A model generated the notes under the pieces. It searched no databases, was not told the DNA's origin, and worked only from the letters and a program-made list of their open reading frames with translations. A stretch of 64,000 nt of DNA, from positions 1 to 64,000 of the forward strand of contig NZ_JXJP01000004.1 of the NCBI RefSeq assembly GCF_000826645.1. The letters are read 5' to 3'. Position numbers and translations under genes: made by a program. Shown here piece by piece: positions 8,814-17,538 of this stretch; position 1 is the stretch's first letter, and each line of letters opens with the position of its first letter. The DNA comes from Psychroserpens mesophilus. Its GTDB lineage: Bacteria > Bacteroidota > Bacteroidia > Flavobacteriales > Flavobacteriaceae.

Positions 8814-9353
8814 CTATTTTATAAATGTGACTCCGTGTCGACCACATATTTCAGAAACTTTTGCGAAATCTGGAGGACCAGCAGTTAAATCGGCTAATTC
8901 TCTAAACATGATTTCAATTCCTGCTGGAAATGCACTGGTGATCATTTTTGCTTTTTCAGTCCCTACAACCTTCCAGGAATGAGGTAAGTTTTTTGGAGCA
9001 AAAGCTACATCACCAGCTTCCAGGATTGTTGTGTTGCCATCGATCATAATTTCGACTTGACCTTTAATCACTCTAAAAATTTCATCCTCTTTCGTATGCA
9101 CATGAGGAGGAATTCCGACACCTGGCTCTACATCATCTACCCATTCTACAATTTGATTATTGGTGTCACTACCAACAAGCTTATGGGTTTGAATGTCACC
9201 AATGACATTTAATATTTTACCCTCATCAGCCCTGACAATTTTGGATTTCAGGTATTCTTTAGTAGAGATTATGGTCTTGGCAAATGCATTTTTGGGAATA
9301 AGCGTCAATAAACTTAATCCTCCAAGTGATTTAATAAAGTGATTTCTATTCAT
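8814..9353 (-). CDS. Exported cupin-domain protein
   Basis: A 179-residue protein with an N-terminal export signal (MNRNHFIKSLGGLSLLTLIPKNAFA; first 25 residues) and one cupin domain. Cupin motif 1 is PPHVHTKEDEIF at about 82-93, giving the two histidines and the glutamate of the metal site; motif 2 is GDVAFAPKNLPHSW. It is probably periplasmic and metal-binding; the reaction cannot be told from sequence. It lies 35 bases downstream of the 965-residue fibre-like protein gene and may be cotranscribed with it. Confidence 0.85.
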   Translation of the reverse strand: MNRNHFIKSLGGLSLLTLIPKNAFAKTIISTKEYLKSKIVRADEGKILNVIGDIQTHKLVGSDTNNQIVEWVDDVEPGVGIPPHVHTKEDEIFRVIKGQVEIMIDGNTTILEAGDVAFAPKNLPHSWKVVGTEKAKMITSAFPAGIEIMFRELADLTAGPPDFAKVSEICGRHGVTFIK

Positions 9354-9388
9354 AATATGTGATTTTTTAAAGATTTTTAGATTGAACT

Positions 9389-12286
9389 TTATCGTATTTG
9401 TTCTATTTCAAAAGAGGTCACAATATCATTTGAAAAGACATCGATTGGTCCTGTATTTAAGATTTGTATTTCTACGCTATCTCCAGCATTTAAGTCCAAT
9501 ATTCTGTTAATAGATCGAAACACATAACCACTTCCAGAGTTATTAAAGTTTACTGCACCTTCAAAAACACCATTAACTACAATGGCAATTCCAAAGGCGT
9601 TTGTAGAGGTTGAAGTGTTGGTGCTTCTCCAAGAGGCATTAATGCGGTAGTAACCTGTTGAATTCACATCGAATTCATCTGTTGTGGTATTGAATTCAGA
9701 GTTAAGGTCAAAATCAACAGTATCAAAATTCAATTTTTGCCAGGAACTTGTAGTAAATGACTGATCGGCTGACATTGTTATACGCGCTAATGACAATGAT
9801 GCTGATGGAAGATTCTGCCAGCTTGTATTACCAATGCCATCAGTGGTTAATACCTGACCAATTGTACCATCAGACGCAGGCATTGTGTACCGGTTTGATG
9901 AGGTGTTTCCAAAAGATGTTCTTCCAATAAAATAGCCAGCATAGCCATTTGTAGTTGAAACGTTAGAGTATATGCCATATTCGATACCTGTTAAATCTTC
10001 GGGTATTCTTACTTCTACACCATAAATACTATAAGAGCCTGTTAAGTATTTACCAATGTTTACACTTGTATCACCAAGTTCATTAAACACTGCAATGCCA
10101 GATCTTGAGGCAAGCGTATAACTGTTATCCACAGAGATGTCAATTGCGTTTCCACGTTGTGAATTATGATTGATATCGATAAAGTCATTAGTACTTGTTG
10201 TGTTATTCCCAATTCTGATTTCATTTAGATTAGATAATGAACTGAGACTAAATTTGTAATCGCTTGGTGCAGTTAAACCAATACTTATTTCGCCATCATT
10301 TTGAATTCTAAACGATTCGGTTCCATTTGCTGAATAGGCTGTTACCGCGTTTGATGGGCTAAAAAAACCGGTATTTGTGGACTGGAATCGAATACTCGGA
10401 TCTGTTTCGGTTCCTGAATCAAATTGAATTTCATCAACAACACTTAGCTCGTCGGGATTTAAGTAATAATTAGTATTGTCCCAATCGATAATGTTATTAC
10501 TAATATGAAGGTCATTATTTGTTGTATTAGTATTTCCGATGTAAACATCTCCATTTTGTCTTTCAATATTGGCGCCTACAGTAACCCAGTCATTGTCGTC
10601 GGTTAAACTCGCTAAATTTACTGAAGTTCCAGTACCATTTTGAATGCCTAAATTGAGTGTTGTCCCTGTTAGTGTTGCAGTGCTTAGGTTTTGGTTATCA
10701 GTTCCAGTACCATCTTGCAGACTAGCCAAATTTACTGAAGTTCCAGTACCATTTTGAATGCCTAAGTTAAGGGTCGTTCCTGTAAGTGTTGCGGCAGTTA
10801 GGTTTTGATTGTCGGTTCCAGTACCATCTTGCAATGTGGATAAATCAACATTAGTAATATTTCCTGCTTCTGTAATTTGTAAAGTAGTACCACTGAGCCC
10901 AGCAGCAGTGATAATTTCGTTTCCAATCACGGTGTCCGCATCATTGGCAATATGATTAGTAATAGTTGTTGTGTTATTAGCAACAGCTACGGATTGATTA
11001 AGTGCCGATAAGTCAACAGTATCTGCAGTACCATTTTCAATCCCAACGGTTAAAATGTTACTACCATTAAGGCTAAGGTTTTGGATATTTTGATCGTCTG
11101 TCCCGACACCATCTTGAAGTGCGGATAAATCTATAGACGTTCCGGTACCGTTTTCTATATTTAGGTTTAAGGTTGTTCCTGTTAAGGTTGGTGCCTGTAG
11201 GTCCTGGTCGTCAGTATTTACTGTTGCATTTTGAAAGCTGACGTTTCCTGCTCCATCTGTTGTCAATATTTGTCCTACAGCTCCATCAGTGGTTGGTAAG
11301 ATAAATCCTGTTGTTGTTGGATTACCAATTTGAAATTGGCCATTTACTCTTAATAAATCGGCACCAAAATCACCATAAATAAGAGCGTTATCGGAATTAG
11401 CACTAGAGTTTTCTATATACAATTTATTACTTCCCATCTCACTCAAACCAGACTGATAGCCAATCATAACGTTGCCACTCCCTAAATTCCCTATACCAGA
11501 ATTAGTACCAATAAAGACGTTTGCAAAACCTGCTATGCTATTGGCACCTGCACTTGCTCCGAGTGCTACATTTGAGTTTCCTGTCACATTATTTTCTAGA
11601 GCACTACTACCAACTACAGTATTAGAGAAGCTAGTGTTCTGTCTTAGACTTCTAACGCCTATGGCTGTATTTTGAAAGCCTGTTTGGTTTGCTCTTAAAG
11701 AGTTGGTTCCTAAGGCTATATTATCGTTTCCTGATGTATTATTAAATAAGGCCTGAAAGCCCAATGCAATGTTACTGTTTCCTGTCTGATTTGTAAACAG
11801 GCTTTGTGCTCCAATTGCTGTATTGTTATTGCCAGAAGTATTTGAGGTTAATGCTTGAAAGCCTATAGCATTATTGAAATTGTTAGTGCCATCATCTACT
11901 AATCCAGATCCAATACCAAAGAAAATTGAAGCGCCATTAAAAGATCCGTCATTATCGCTTTTTGCATCTATTAAATCGTTTATTTTTTCCACGCCTTTTA
12001 CACTTAGCCAAGAACTACTTCCATTGTCCCAATAATAAAAGCCTTTTGCAGGAACTCCATTTCCAGTGACATAAACCATCATCCCATCTTGATCTGTTCC
12101 AGGATTAGTGCTTGGAAAATTATCAATTTTCGGAATTAAGAGACCGTCGGTGTGAGTTGGATTCGTTAGGCTACTAGACGCTACATCTAAACTCGCTTTC
12201 GGGTCGGTAGTCCCAACGCCTACTTGAGCATGAGATATTTGCAGAAAAACAACAAGTGTAAGGGTGTAAAGTATTTTAGTTTTCAT
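9389..12286 (-). CDS. Secreted fibre-like repeat protein, C1q-like C-terminus
   Basis: A 965-residue protein with a signal peptide ending at SHAQ and the QVGVGTTDPKASLDV opening typical of a large group of Bacteroidota surface proteins. Residues ~125-300 hold about ten short repeats of the form NTAIGxxSLxxNxTGNSN, like YadA-type adhesin head repeats. Residues ~350-570 hold repeats built on GTGTDNQNL and LTGTTLNLGIQNGTGTSVNL. The last ~130 residues resemble a C1q/TNF-like jelly roll. No T9SS sorting domain is visible, so how it is anchored is unclear. It is probably a trimeric extracellular fibre. Its upstream region carries a 118-bp element shared with the LRR gene. Confidence 0.75.
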   Translation of the reverse strand: MKTKILYTLTLVVFLQISHAQVGVGTTDPKASLDVASSSLTNPTHTDGLLIPKIDNFPSTNPGTDQDGMMVYVTGNGVPAKGFYYWDNGSSSWLSVKGVEKINDLIDAKSDNDGSFNGASIFFGIGSGLVDDGTNNFNNAIGFQALTSNTSGNNNTAIGAQSLFTNQTGNSNIALGFQALFNNTSGNDNIALGTNSLRANQTGFQNTAIGVRSLRQNTSFSNTVVGSSALENNVTGNSNVALGASAGANSIAGFANVFIGTNSGIGNLGSGNVMIGYQSGLSEMGSNKLYIENSSANSDNALIYGDFGADLLRVNGQFQIGNPTTTGFILPTTDGAVGQILTTDGAGNVSFQNATVNTDDQDLQAPTLTGTTLNLNIENGTGTSIDLSALQDGVGTDDQNIQNLSLNGSNILTVGIENGTADTVDLSALNQSVAVANNTTTITNHIANDADTVIGNEIITAAGLSGTTLQITEAGNITNVDLSTLQDGTGTDNQNLTAATLTGTTLNLGIQNGTGTSVNLASLQDGTGTDNQNLSTATLTGTTLNLGIQNGTGTSVNLASLTDDNDWVTVGANIERQNGDVYIGNTNTTNNDLHISNNIIDWDNTNYYLNPDELSVVDEIQFDSGTETDPSIRFQSTNTGFFSPSNAVTAYSANGTESFRIQNDGEISIGLTAPSDYKFSLSSLSNLNEIRIGNNTTSTNDFIDINHNSQRGNAIDISVDNSYTLASRSGIAVFNELGDTSVNIGKYLTGSYSIYGVEVRIPEDLTGIEYGIYSNVSTTNGYAGYFIGRTSFGNTSSNRYTMPASDGTIGQVLTTDGIGNTSWQNLPSASLSLARITMSADQSFTTSSWQKLNFDTVDFDLNSEFNTTTDEFDVNSTGYYRINASWRSTNTSTSTNAFGIAIVVNGVFEGAVNFNNSGSGYVFRSINRILDLNAGDSVEIQILNTGPIDVFSNDIVTSFEIEQIR
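10605..10845 (-). repeat. In-frame ~111-bp tandem repeat in the fibre-protein gene
   Basis: Two adjacent, closely similar units of about 111 bases encode successive DGTGTDNQNL…LNLGIQNGTGTSVNLASL repeats. A more diverged third unit lies at about 11.1-11.2 kb. The DNA similarity is greater than protein selection alone needs and suggests fairly recent unit duplication. Confidence 0.7.
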
Positions 12287-12395
12287 AATGCTATGCTTTT
12301 GAGATTTTACTGCTATACATTATGGAATTTAAACTGTAACCTTTCTTTTTTGTGTAGGCAAAAAAGAATAGTATAGGTCACAACTTCTAGGTCTT

Positions 12396-12513
12396 AAAAA
12401 GAGGTCATAATTAATAGCTCTTCAAAGCTATCTGTAGCGTCAGAAAATGACGTGGATTATTTTTTCAAAGTCGGGTAGTATTTCGTCAAGCGCAAGGAAA
12501 TAGGGTGTTTTGG
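12396..12513 (-). promoter_or_regulatory. 118-bp shared upstream element, copy 1
   Basis: This stretch matches 17398-17515 with only two differences in 118 bases (12406 and 12492). It contains the inverted repeat CGTCA-GAAAA-TGACG (12438-12452). On the minus strand, the direction of the downstream gene, it also has TAGCTTTG (12423-12430), a match to the -7 consensus TAnnTTTG. A good TTG -33 box is missing, as at activator-dependent promoters. It ends about 110 bases before the start of the 965-residue protein. Three GGTC motifs lie in the adjoining 12376-12405. A promoter/operator role is inferred; it could be only a dispersed repeat. Confidence 0.5.
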
Positions 12514-12616
12514 TCTCTTTTGTTTCAGAAATAGGTCTCCATTGCGCTCGAACAGCCAAGAAACTCAAAGCTACTAAACGTAAGCCTTGAAATGATTGAA
12601 ACCCATTTTGAAACAA

Positions 12617-12655
12617 CAACAAAAAAGGAAAGTCGCTCCCTATAAGCGACTTTCC
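12617..12655 (-). terminator. Intrinsic terminator downstream of the LRR gene
   Basis: An 11-bp perfect stem (12627-12637 with 12645-12655), loop CCCTATA on the plus strand, and T-run on the minus strand. Compared with the copy at 8753-8781, the tenth pair has changed from T-A to C-G on both sides, so pairing is kept. Confidence 0.8.
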
Positions 12656-12729
12656 AAATCAAAAACATAGTTACTTACTAAATTTAACTACTCTGTTTTA
12701 TTTAACTTTTTCAAAGTTATTTTAAGCTT

Positions 12730-15700
12730 TTACTTTTTTATCAATAGTTTCTTTGTGATGATTTGCTGGCCTACTTCAATGGTTACGAAATACATGCCAT
12801 TAGCCAAATGCTTTACATCAATGATGTTTGATTGATTTTGACTCAGTAGTTTTTTACCAGAAATATCAATGATAGAAATAGTTCCAATTTCGTCAGTGAC
12901 ATTAGATGTTATGGTCACTATATCTGAAGAAGGGTTAGGATAAAGTGCTACAGATACTTTTGAAGAGGTAAAATCTTCGGTATTTAGAGTGTCGTTGAAT
13001 AAAATGTCAAAACTGGTAAAGTTACTATTGCTTGCAGTTGCAGCAGTTCTAAAAACGCGCAATTTATAAGTGGTTCCAGTTGTGAGATTATCTATGATAC
13101 TAAAATTGTTAAAACAGGCAATTTCAGTGCCTTCACAGGCATCATAAAGTGTAAATCTATTGACATTAACAGAGCCATTAATGCCTATAGCACCATCTTC
13201 TGGCATTGTAAACTCAAACCAAGTGTCTGCATAGGCAGCCATATTGCCAGAGCATCTCATGCCATTGCTGAAGATTTCGTTAGTAAAGTCGAAATTTACC
13301 GTAGTCACTGTTTCCGAAACCTGAATCAATTCCGCATTAGCGCAATTACTGCTATTGCTGCAGTCGATGCTAAAACCAGATTGGGCATCGATGTTGCTCC
13401 AGTTAGTGATGCTGTAAACAGCATTATCTACTTCGATACAATTAAGGTTTGGATTGTTAGCTGCATCAAAAAATGAAATGTTAGTATTGTTGCCGTTTTT
13501 TATGTTTAAACCAGTTAGGTTATTGGTATCAACTTCTACAACATCCAAATTGCTGTTTAAGGACAAATCGAGTGTTGTGATTTGATTTCCTGTAAGCTGT
13601 AGGGTTTCAAGTGCCGTATTTTGACTTAAATCAATGCTAGATAATTGGTTATTCTGTACCGACAAGGATTCCAGAAGCGCGTTTTGAGTTATGTTTAGTT
13701 CTGTTAATTGATTGTTTCCGACGTAACAATTTACTAGTACTGTATTCGCGCTTATATCTAGTGTGGTTAATTGATTATCAGAAACGGATAAATATTCAAG
13801 AACCGTATTTTGGTTTACATTTAGGTTTGTTATTTGATTGCCAACGAAGTTTAAATACGTTAGTGCCGTATTTTGGCTCATATCGGCATTTGTAATTTGA
13901 TTGTTTGAGCAAACAAATGTCTCTAGTGCAACGAAGTCTTCAATTCCCGTTAAGTCGCTTATGTTCTGATTGGCAAGGTTGAGGTAGGTTTCTGCATTAA
14001 TATTGGCCGTGGGCACATAATTGTCTAAAGCCATATCGTAACCCAAATCTATAAGGGCTTGTTCAAAATTATCGTCTGGCACATAAGTCTGTGGTGCGTT
14101 GCAATCTTCACTAAAGGTGGTTTGAGCATCTATGTTTGTCCAGTTTGTAGTACTGTAAGTTGCATCATCAACTTCAATACAGGTTAAGTTTGGGTTATTA
14201 ACGGCTTGAAAAAAAGTAATCGCTGTATTATTACCATTTTTTAAGTTGAGACTTGTTAATTGATTCGAAGAGCAATCTATGCCATTTAGCAGTATGTTTT
14301 GACTGAAGTCTATACTTGTTAATTGATTAGAAACACAATTTAACTCTTGTAATGCTGTATTTTGGCTTAGGTCTAAAGTTGAAAGTTCATTAATACCACA
14401 CGCCAAAATTTGAAGAGCTGTATTCTGACTTAGGTTTAAATTGGTTAGATTATTAATGCCACATTGTAATTCTGTGAGCAATGTATTTTGACTAACGTTT
14501 AAATTTATTAATTCATTTTGGTTACAATTTAATGTCTCTAAAGCAGTATTTTGGCTTAAGTCTAGATTGGTTAATTGATTATACACAACACCCAAAGTTT
14601 TCAGTGCTGTATTCTGACTTAAATTTAAACTAGTGAGTTGATTCGAAAACACATCTAAATCCGTTAGAAAAGTGTTTTGGCTGAGGTCCAAGTTCGTTAA
14701 GTTATTATTACCTGCATAAAGTTCTTCCAATACAATAAAATCTTCAAGACCAGTTAAATCGGCTATGCCTTTACTGCTAACGTCCAGCGATGTAATACCA
14801 TCAATATTTGCAGTAGGGACATAATCGTCTAAAGAGCCTGAATCGTAACCCAAATCTATAAGGGCTTGTTCAAAATTATCGTCTGGCACATAAGTCTGTG
14901 GTGCGTTGCAATCTTCACTAAAGGTGGATTGAGCATCTATGTTTGTCCAGTTTGTAGTACTGTAAGTTGCATCATCAACTTCAATACAGGTCAAATCTGG
15001 GTTATTAACGGCTTGAAATACAGTAATTGCTGTATTATTGCCATTTTTCATGTTGAGACTTGTTAATTGATTGGAAGGGCAGTTTAATAATTGTAATTCT
15101 ATATTTTGACTTAAGTCTAAAGTTGTTATATTGTTTGCAACCACATCTAATTCTTTAAGATTTAAATTTTGACTTACATCTAAACTGGTTAAGTTATTAC
15201 CTCCACAATATAAAATTTCGAGAACTGTATTTGAATTTAAGTTCAAATTATTTAATTCATTAGCAACCGCACCTATATATGTTAGTTCAGTATTTTGACC
15301 TAAATTAAGACTTGTAATATCGTTTAGTGAGCATTCTAATTCTGTAAGATTACTATTTTGACTCACATTTAAATCCGTTAATTCGTTGTTTGCACATTCT
15401 AACACACTTAGATTTGTATTTTGACTTACGTCCAAGTTCGTTAAATTGTTGGTAATTACATTAAGTTCTTCTAATGACGTAAAATCTTCAATACCTGTGA
15501 TATCACTAATGCCTTTGCTACTAACATCCAAAGACGTGATACCATTAATATTTGCGGTAGGTACGTAATCATCTAAAGGACCAGAGTCATAGCCTAAATC
15601 GATGAGCGCTTGCTCAAAATTATCGTCAGGCACAAAAGTTTCGTTATAGTGACAATCTTCGCTAAAGCTGGTTTGAGCATCTATAAATGTCCAGTTTGTG

Positions 15701-17352
15701 GCACTGTAGTTAGCATCATCGACTTGAATACAATTTAAATTAGGATTGAAAGCAGCAACAAAAAAAGTAATCACTGTGTTATTACCATTTTTTATATTGA
15801 GATTTGTTAATTGATTAGAATTGCAGTCTAGATGTTCTAGACTTGTATTTAAACTAAGGTCTAAACTAGTAAGTGCATTTAAATCACAATTTAATTCAGT
15901 TAACTCAGTATTATTCGTGACATCTAAACTCGTTAGTTGATTGTTGGTGCAACTTAAATAATCTAATAGGGTATTGATAGTGACATTTAAATTTGTTAAT
16001 TGATTGCCAGTGACATTAAGATTTGTGAGGTCAGGGCTTGTAGTTACATCGATATCTGTTATTTGATTACTGTGACAGTCTAAAGTGGTTATCAATGTCG
16101 TGTTTGGACTTAGGTCTAAATTCACTAATTGATTATCAGAGCAAAATATGAAATGTAATAAAGTATTGCTAGTAAGATCTAAAGTAGTTAATTGATTATT
16201 GTTTACGTTAAGATATGTAAGTAGGGTATTTTGGCTTACATCTAAACTTGTTAATTGATTAACATGGCATTGAAAGTTGTTCAATAAAGTATTCTCGCTC
16301 ACATCTAAGCTTTCTATTTGGTTACCTGAGCAATATAAATTTTGTAGCTGGGTGTTTTGGCTAACGTTTAAATCGGTTAGGTTGTTTGCAGAACAGTTTA
16401 ATACTTGAAGTTGCGTATTGTTACTAATGTTTAAATTACTTAAATTATTTTGAGCACAACTTAATTCTTCTAAAGCGAAAAAATCTTTTATACCTGTCAG
16501 GTCGTCAATATTTTTATTGTCAACATTTAATATAGTAACCGTATTAATGTTACTTCTTGGGATGTAATCATCCAAAGGTCCAGCGTCATAGCCTAAATCA
16601 ATGAGTGCTTGTTCAAAATTATCATCTGGGACATAGGTGTTAATTTCAGAAATACAATTTGTATTAAAATTAGTCTGTGGATCTATGTTAGTCCAGTTTG
16701 CATTGGCATAAGCCACATCATCAACTTGAATACAGGTTAGCCCTGGATTATTAGTCGCATTGAAAGAAATCAATCCGGTGTTATTACCATTTAAGATAGA
16801 AATGCCTCCCAAATTATTATCGGTACAACTTACTACAGAGAGCAGAGCATTTTGGTTGAGGTTTAATATGGAGAGTTGATTTCCATTTAAAGACAATGTT
16901 TGGAGTACTGTATTTTGTGTTAAATTAATCTCAGTAAGTAAATTAAAGCGAACATCTAGGTAGTCTAAGGCTGTATTTTGACGAACATCAAGACTCGTGA
17001 TATTGTTGCTGCTGCAGGATAAAAGCGTAAGCGCAGTATTTTGAGTAACATCTAAACTCGTAAGATTATTATTGTCAGCGTATAATAGTTGCAATGCTGT
17101 AAAATCTTCAATACCCGTTAAATCATTGATATTTTGGTTTTGTATGTTCAGGGATGTTACTGCATTGATATTTGCTGTTTGTACTGAATTATCCAGCAAA
17201 GTGTCGTAACCTAGATCGATTAAAGCTTGTTCAAAGTTACTGTCTGGTATAACAGTTACTTGGGTATGTCCTATATTATAAAACAGGATAATTGCTAAGA
17301 AGGTAAGAATTGTTTGTTTTGAAAGCCAAAAAAAAGAGTAGTGTTTTTTCAT
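12730..17352 (-). CDS. Secreted LRR protein with T9SS sorting domain
   Basis: A 1540-residue surface protein. After a signal peptide come five modules, each opening with DNFEQALIDLGYD (or SNFEQALIDLGYD) and continuing into strings of ~20-residue leucine-rich repeats of the type LTSLDVSQNTxLTxLxCxxNQ. The modules close with a conserved CIxVDDxxY…NW…IDAQ…FSxDC segment. A carbohydrate-binding-like or β-sandwich region follows at about 1320-1460. The last ~75 residues are a type A T9SS sorting domain (YPNPSSD…NGMYFVTI…KKLLIKK), so the product is sent across the outer membrane and probably attached to the cell surface. A role in adhesion is plausible but not shown. It lies directly downstream of the hybrid regulator gene. 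Confidence 0.92.
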   Translation of the reverse strand: MKKHYSFFWLSKQTILTFLAIILFYNIGHTQVTVIPDSNFEQALIDLGYDTLLDNSVQTANINAVTSLNIQNQNINDLTGIEDFTALQLLYADNNNLTSLDVTQNTALTLLSCSSNNITSLDVRQNTALDYLDVRFNLLTEINLTQNTVLQTLSLNGNQLSILNLNQNALLSVVSCTDNNLGGISILNGNNTGLISFNATNNPGLTCIQVDDVAYANANWTNIDPQTNFNTNCISEINTYVPDDNFEQALIDLGYDAGPLDDYIPRSNINTVTILNVDNKNIDDLTGIKDFFALEELSCAQNNLSNLNISNNTQLQVLNCSANNLTDLNVSQNTQLQNLYCSGNQIESLDVSENTLLNNFQCHVNQLTSLDVSQNTLLTYLNVNNNQLTTLDLTSNTLLHFIFCSDNQLVNLDLSPNTTLITTLDCHSNQITDIDVTTSPDLTNLNVTGNQLTNLNVTINTLLDYLSCTNNQLTSLDVTNNTELTELNCDLNALTSLDLSLNTSLEHLDCNSNQLTNLNIKNGNNTVITFFVAAFNPNLNCIQVDDANYSATNWTFIDAQTSFSEDCHYNETFVPDDNFEQALIDLGYDSGPLDDYVPTANINGITSLDVSSKGISDITGIEDFTSLEELNVITNNLTNLDVSQNTNLSVLECANNELTDLNVSQNSNLTELECSLNDITSLNLGQNTELTYIGAVANELNNLNLNSNTVLEILYCGGNNLTSLDVSQNLNLKELDVVANNITTLDLSQNIELQLLNCPSNQLTSLNMKNGNNTAITVFQAVNNPDLTCIEVDDATYSTTNWTNIDAQSTFSEDCNAPQTYVPDDNFEQALIDLGYDSGSLDDYVPTANIDGITSLDVSSKGIADLTGLEDFIVLEELYAGNNNLTNLDLSQNTFLTDLDVFSNQLTSLNLSQNTALKTLGVVYNQLTNLDLSQNTALETLNCNQNELINLNVSQNTLLTELQCGINNLTNLNLSQNTALQILACGINELSTLDLSQNTALQELNCVSNQLTSIDFSQNILLNGIDCSSNQLTSLNLKNGNNTAITFFQAVNNPNLTCIEVDDATYSTTNWTNIDAQTTFSEDCNAPQTYVPDDNFEQALIDLGYDMALDNYVPTANINAETYLNLANQNISDLTGIEDFVALETFVCSNNQITNADMSQNTALTYLNFVGNQITNLNVNQNTVLEYLSVSDNQLTTLDISANTVLVNCYVGNNQLTELNITQNALLESLSVQNNQLSSIDLSQNTALETLQLTGNQITTLDLSLNSNLDVVEVDTNNLTGLNIKNGNNTNISFFDAANNPNLNCIEVDNAVYSITNWSNIDAQSGFSIDCSNSSNCANAELIQVSETVTTVNFDFTNEIFSNGMRCSGNMAAYADTWFEFTMPEDGAIGINGSVNVNRFTLYDACEGTEIACFNNFSIIDNLTTGTTYKLRVFRTAATASNSNFTSFDILFNDTLNTEDFTSSKVSVALYPNPSSDIVTITSNVTDEIGTISIIDISGKKLLSQNQSNIIDVKHLANGMYFVTIEVGQQIITKKLLIKK
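14035..14184 (-). repeat. Near-identical internal 150-bp repeat, copy A
   Basis: These 150 bases match 14842-14991 with a single difference (T versus A in the segment around 14121), 807 bases apart, which is exactly 269 codons. The other module junctions of the LRR gene are clearly more diverged, so this pair was recently copied or homogenised. Confidence 0.85.
14842..14991 (-). repeat. Near-identical internal 150-bp repeat, copy B
   Basis: Partner of the repeat at 14035-14184. Recombination between the two would remove or add one whole in-frame LRR module. Confidence 0.85.
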
Positions 17353-17397
17353 TTTCTTATTGATTTAAAGTTTATACTTAGTGCATCACCTTCATAA

Positions 17398-17515
17398 AAA
17401 AAGAGGTGATAATTAATAGCTCTTCAAAGCTATCTGTAGCGTCAGAAAATGACGTGGATTATTTTTTCAAAGTCGGGTAGTATTTCGTCAAGCCCAAGGA
17501 AATAGGGTGTTTTGG
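17398..17515 (-). promoter_or_regulatory. 118-bp shared upstream element, copy 2
   Basis: Second copy of the element at 12396-12513, here filling most of the gap between the hybrid regulator's stop (17539) and the LRR gene start (17352). It carries the same CGTCA-GAAAA-TGACG inverted repeat (17440-17454) and minus-strand TAGCTTTG (17425-17432). It ends 45 bases before the LRR start codon. Control by the neighbouring AraC-type regulator is an inference from position only. Confidence 0.5.
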
Positions 17516-17538
17516 CGATTTTTTTGTTTCTGAAATAG

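Larger units (their letters stand above)
12287..12729. other. Composite 443-bp intergenic region
   Basis: No gene is supported here. In minus-strand order it holds the 3' region of the LRR gene (12656-12729), a terminator (12617-12655), a sequence related to that between polA and the cupin gene (about 12536-12690 matching 8670-8815), the 118-bp shared element, and the leader of the fibre-protein gene. The 60-residue frame at 12440-12622 is an accident of these repeats. Confidence 0.8.

Noticed and set aside
12440-12622. 60-residue frame here and its twin at 17442-17624 as related small genes
   Set aside because: Their similarity is explained by the 118-bp non-coding repeat. They differ where that repeat ends, and the one base difference inside the frame changes the amino acid (Ala/Gly).
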